The notes beneath the pieces were generated by a model. The model was not told where the DNA came from. It saw nothing but the letters and a program-made list of their open reading frames with translations, and made no database searches. A stretch of DNA of 64,000 nucleotides from Hydrocarboniclastica marina (GTDB taxonomy: Bacteria; Pseudomonadota; Gammaproteobacteria; Pseudomonadales; Oleiphilaceae): positions 3,162,692-3,226,691 of the forward strand of contig NZ_CP031093.1 in assembly GCF_004851605.1 (NCBI RefSeq). Reading direction: 5' to 3'. The translations under genes and the position numbers were made by a program. This document shows positions 61,933 to 64,000 of this stretch, one piece after another. Numbering within the stretch: position 1 is the first letter of the stretch; the number at the start of each line of letters is the position of its first letter.

Positions 61933-63906
61933 TTAGCTGATACCGAGTACCAGCAGCTGGTCCCCCTCTGCGAGCGCCAGAGGCATGCTGCGATCAGGGT
62001 TGAGTTGTAAGCGCTGCCCGTCAGCATCAGGCACGCACCGGTAAACGCCCAGCCCGATCTCTCCCTGGCGGGCCGCCGCGTGCTCAAACGCCTGAAAGTC
62101 GGCGTCTTGATCGAGCGCGTAGCTCCCCTGGTCGCGGAACATGATTTCTGCGCCCCCCACGGTGAAGAGCTCATCGAAAACCACCCGAAACTCCCGCCGC
62201 AGAGCTACCTGGGCCAGAACGTGGCTGATAATCAGCGGACTGACCAGCATTTCACTCTGCTGGACGGTTAGCAGTGACTCGTTGTCGGGGTCGCAGAGTT
62301 CCATTATCAGCTGTGGCCGGGTCTTATTTTCAGCCGCGTCTCCCTCGACCAGGAAGCCTTCTGCCAATAGGTCGTCCAGCTGCAGGTAGCCCATCATGGT
62401 TCGGGCATCGGCTTCCTCACCTGACGCCAGCCGGTCGCTGCTCAGAAGCAGAATACTGTCGTAATGTTGCGGCTCCAGCCGTCTGAGCTCGGCAGCAATG
62501 CGGTAGTCGGCTTCAATGTGGCGGCACACCGCCGTGATTTCAGAGTCAGCGTATTCGCGAATTTCCTGGTCTCGCGTCATGGCCGGAATAACCGACACGA
62601 TATCTACCTCAAACCGGCGCCGCGTGTAGCTGGAAAACTCTGACATCAAGGACGGAACCCGTGAGTTCCAGCCCAGTACCAGCACCCGGGATGCGCGCAG
62701 GCCTTTCAAAGGCGCGCTCGTCTCAAGCGCCCGGCGACTAACAGTGGGCCGGGGCTGAACCCGCAAATCGGGCTGTGTATCGGCATAAGTGCGCGCTATC
62801 AGGACCACGCAATCCTTTTTCTGTATCTGTGTTTTGGAATCCGCAAGCAGCATGGGTTTCCAGCCGCCTGACTCGGGTCGCAACAGCCCCATGACGATGG
62901 CTCGCGGACAACGGGAGGACAATGTCTGCAGGTCGGCGCCCGGCAGAATGTCTCCGGATCGCACATAGATGGCATTACCTTTTGATCCGGTCAAAAGCTC
63001 ATTGAAGACCTCGGACAAGCCGGGATGCAGAATATTCTGGGTGAGCAGGCGGCTGATAGTGGCGTCGCCGGCGATCACCTCAACCGCGCCTGGGTATGCG
63101 CGCTCTACCACCGAGCGTTTGCGCATATCCTGGATCTCAGCCACAACCAAGGGCAGTGTCGCGGCATTCAGCCGCGCCTGCGCCGCAATCGAAAGTAACG
63201 CCTTGACGGTCTCCACGTCAGATGTCACCAGGCTGTCGGGACCCTGGGAGCTACTGGGCAGAATCACTGCTGCGGCGTCGAGGCAGGCTACCCGATGCAA
63301 GGCATCGGGCTGAATGGCGAGCCCGGAGCGCAACACCACCTGTTTTTCCTTGGCGCCAATGCCGGGCTCGGCCTTCAGCTCAAGTCGCTGGGATGCGGAC
63401 GCTTTCTCGGACAACACCACAAGACGTAAACGCCGCGCATCGTTCCGTTCCAGAAACCGCCTGACCCGGCCGGTCGAACCCAACAGTTCTCGCAGCAGCG
63501 GCAGTGTCCGGCTATTCCAGCCCAGAACAACAATGTGGTGCTGGAACGCAACCGGCGTCAGTCCGCGCTCCAGCGCGTCCATGATCGCGATCAGTTTGCG
63601 GGTCATGATGGCGACCAGGGCACCCAGAAAGACAACATAGCCGCTGACAGTCAGAAGCGTAGAGACAAACCTTCGCCAGCTGCCCTCGTCGTCGCCCAGA
63701 TAGCCAGGATCCGTGAGTCGCAGGAAGGCCCACCAGATCGCCGTGCCCAGGTCGTCAAAAGGTTCGCCGGTCGGTGCCACAAGGAGTCCGCCGACGACCG
63801 AGATCAAGCCGATGGCGACCATCACGACCAGCAGCTGGAAACCGGCGCCCTTGACGAACTGGCGTTCAATGGCGAACTTGACGCGATCCGGGAAACGCAG
63901 TGACAT
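61933..63906 (-). CDS. CASTOR/POLLUX-type ion channel protein
   Basis: This 657-residue membrane protein has two N-terminal hydrophobic segments (about residues 19-45 and 80-105), a TDPGYLGDDEGS pore-like stretch between them and two RCK-like domains, each opening with VLGWNSR (near residues 128 and 425). This is the arrangement of plant CASTOR/POLLUX channels and their bacterial relatives, which are probably potassium or cation channels. The ATG at 63906 was chosen for the GAGG upstream; the frame extends 26 codons more. Nothing is known of its bacterial role. Confidence 0.88.
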   Translation of the reverse strand: MSLRFPDRVKFAIERQFVKGAGFQLLVVMVAIGLISVVGGLLVAPTGEPFDDLGTAIWWAFLRLTDPGYLGDDEGSWRRFVSTLLTVSGYVVFLGALVAIMTRKLIAIMDALERGLTPVAFQHHIVVLGWNSRTLPLLRELLGSTGRVRRFLERNDARRLRLVVLSEKASASQRLELKAEPGIGAKEKQVVLRSGLAIQPDALHRVACLDAAAVILPSSSQGPDSLVTSDVETVKALLSIAAQARLNAATLPLVVAEIQDMRKRSVVERAYPGAVEVIAGDATISRLLTQNILHPGLSEVFNELLTGSKGNAIYVRSGDILPGADLQTLSSRCPRAIVMGLLRPESGGWKPMLLADSKTQIQKKDCVVLIARTYADTQPDLRVQPRPTVSRRALETSAPLKGLRASRVLVLGWNSRVPSLMSEFSSYTRRRFEVDIVSVIPAMTRDQEIREYADSEITAVCRHIEADYRIAAELRRLEPQHYDSILLLSSDRLASGEEADARTMMGYLQLDDLLAEGFLVEGDAAENKTRPQLIMELCDPDNESLLTVQQSEMLVSPLIISHVLAQVALRREFRVVFDELFTVGGAEIMFRDQGSYALDQDADFQAFEHAAARQGEIGLGVYRCVPDADGQRLQLNPDRSMPLALAEGDQLLVLGIS

Positions 63907-64000
63907 GTCTAGCCTCGCAACGTCGGGAATGAGCGCCACTGACCCGTTGGCCGGTTGCCCATGAAGGCGGCTAGAATGCCACATCTGGGACCGGATGCAA

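Overview
The window is one 64 kb stretch of moderately GC-rich chromosomal DNA that looks like a marine or halophilic gammaproteobacterium. Marinobacter or a close relative is the best guess. The pointers are the ilvA/rpiA divergent pair, the 531-residue Pseudomonas/Marinobacter-type isocitrate lyase, an ectoine hydroxylase, a CcoM-like small oxidase subunit, OpgD and PEP-CTERM sorting components. This identity is inferred from gene content, not measured. I saw no phage, integrase, intact insertion sequence, CRISPR array, rRNA or tRNA. Most genes are housekeeping or stress genes in short operons.

Layout. 0-10.4 kb: end of an unknown membrane gene, ilvA, rpiA-DUF3301, an HxlR regulator divergent from an old-yellow-enzyme gene, an orphan periplasmic binding protein, DUF6164, a PiT phosphate transporter, cardiolipin synthase and ectoine hydroxylase. 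10.7-16.9 kb: plsC, then a flavoprotein-SelD fusion followed by a three-gene ABC importer of the putative selenate type, forming a selenium unit. 16.9-31.5 kb: a CHASE-PAS-GGDEF-EAL protein, a proline-racemase-family enzyme with an atypical active site overlapping a medium-chain dehydrogenase, PBP7, a pair of apparently exported methionine sulfoxide reductases, the PqiABC operon, an extensin-like protein and an SDR.

31.5-43.5 kb: EcsC-like and PfpI-like proteins, a cluster of three secreted proteins sharing an N-terminal ELSxVxGQ-like motif (probably the DUF6160/FilA type), large-subunit catalase with a small membrane protein, an unusual octanucleotide tandem array touching the stop codon of a KTSC-like gene, class I aldolase, isocitrate lyase and lipoyl synthase. 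43.9-50.9 kb: OpgD, a sulfonate/nitrate-type ABC importer, a PEP-CTERM protein preceded by a sigma-54-like promoter, and an Ada/Ogt-type alkyltransferase.

51-64 kb: ketopantoate reductase-like protein, cytochrome P450, beta carbonic anhydrase, the exosortase-associated acyltransferase (which links back to the PEP-CTERM protein), copper nitrite reductase with an extra cupredoxin domain, a 45-residue CcoM-like protein, LrgAB, RNase Z, a PAS-containing chemoreceptor with a 25-codon ORF in front, and a CASTOR/POLLUX-type ion channel. NirK and the CcoM-like gene are divergent and each has an FNR/Anr/DNR-type box placed for activation, which suggests joint control by oxygen or nitric oxide.

The most interesting items are the three-paralogue secreted cluster, the selenium unit, the sigma-54/PEP-CTERM arrangement, the FNR-box pair with the unlisted small gene, the atypical racemase-family active site, and several short tandem repeats next to stop codons.
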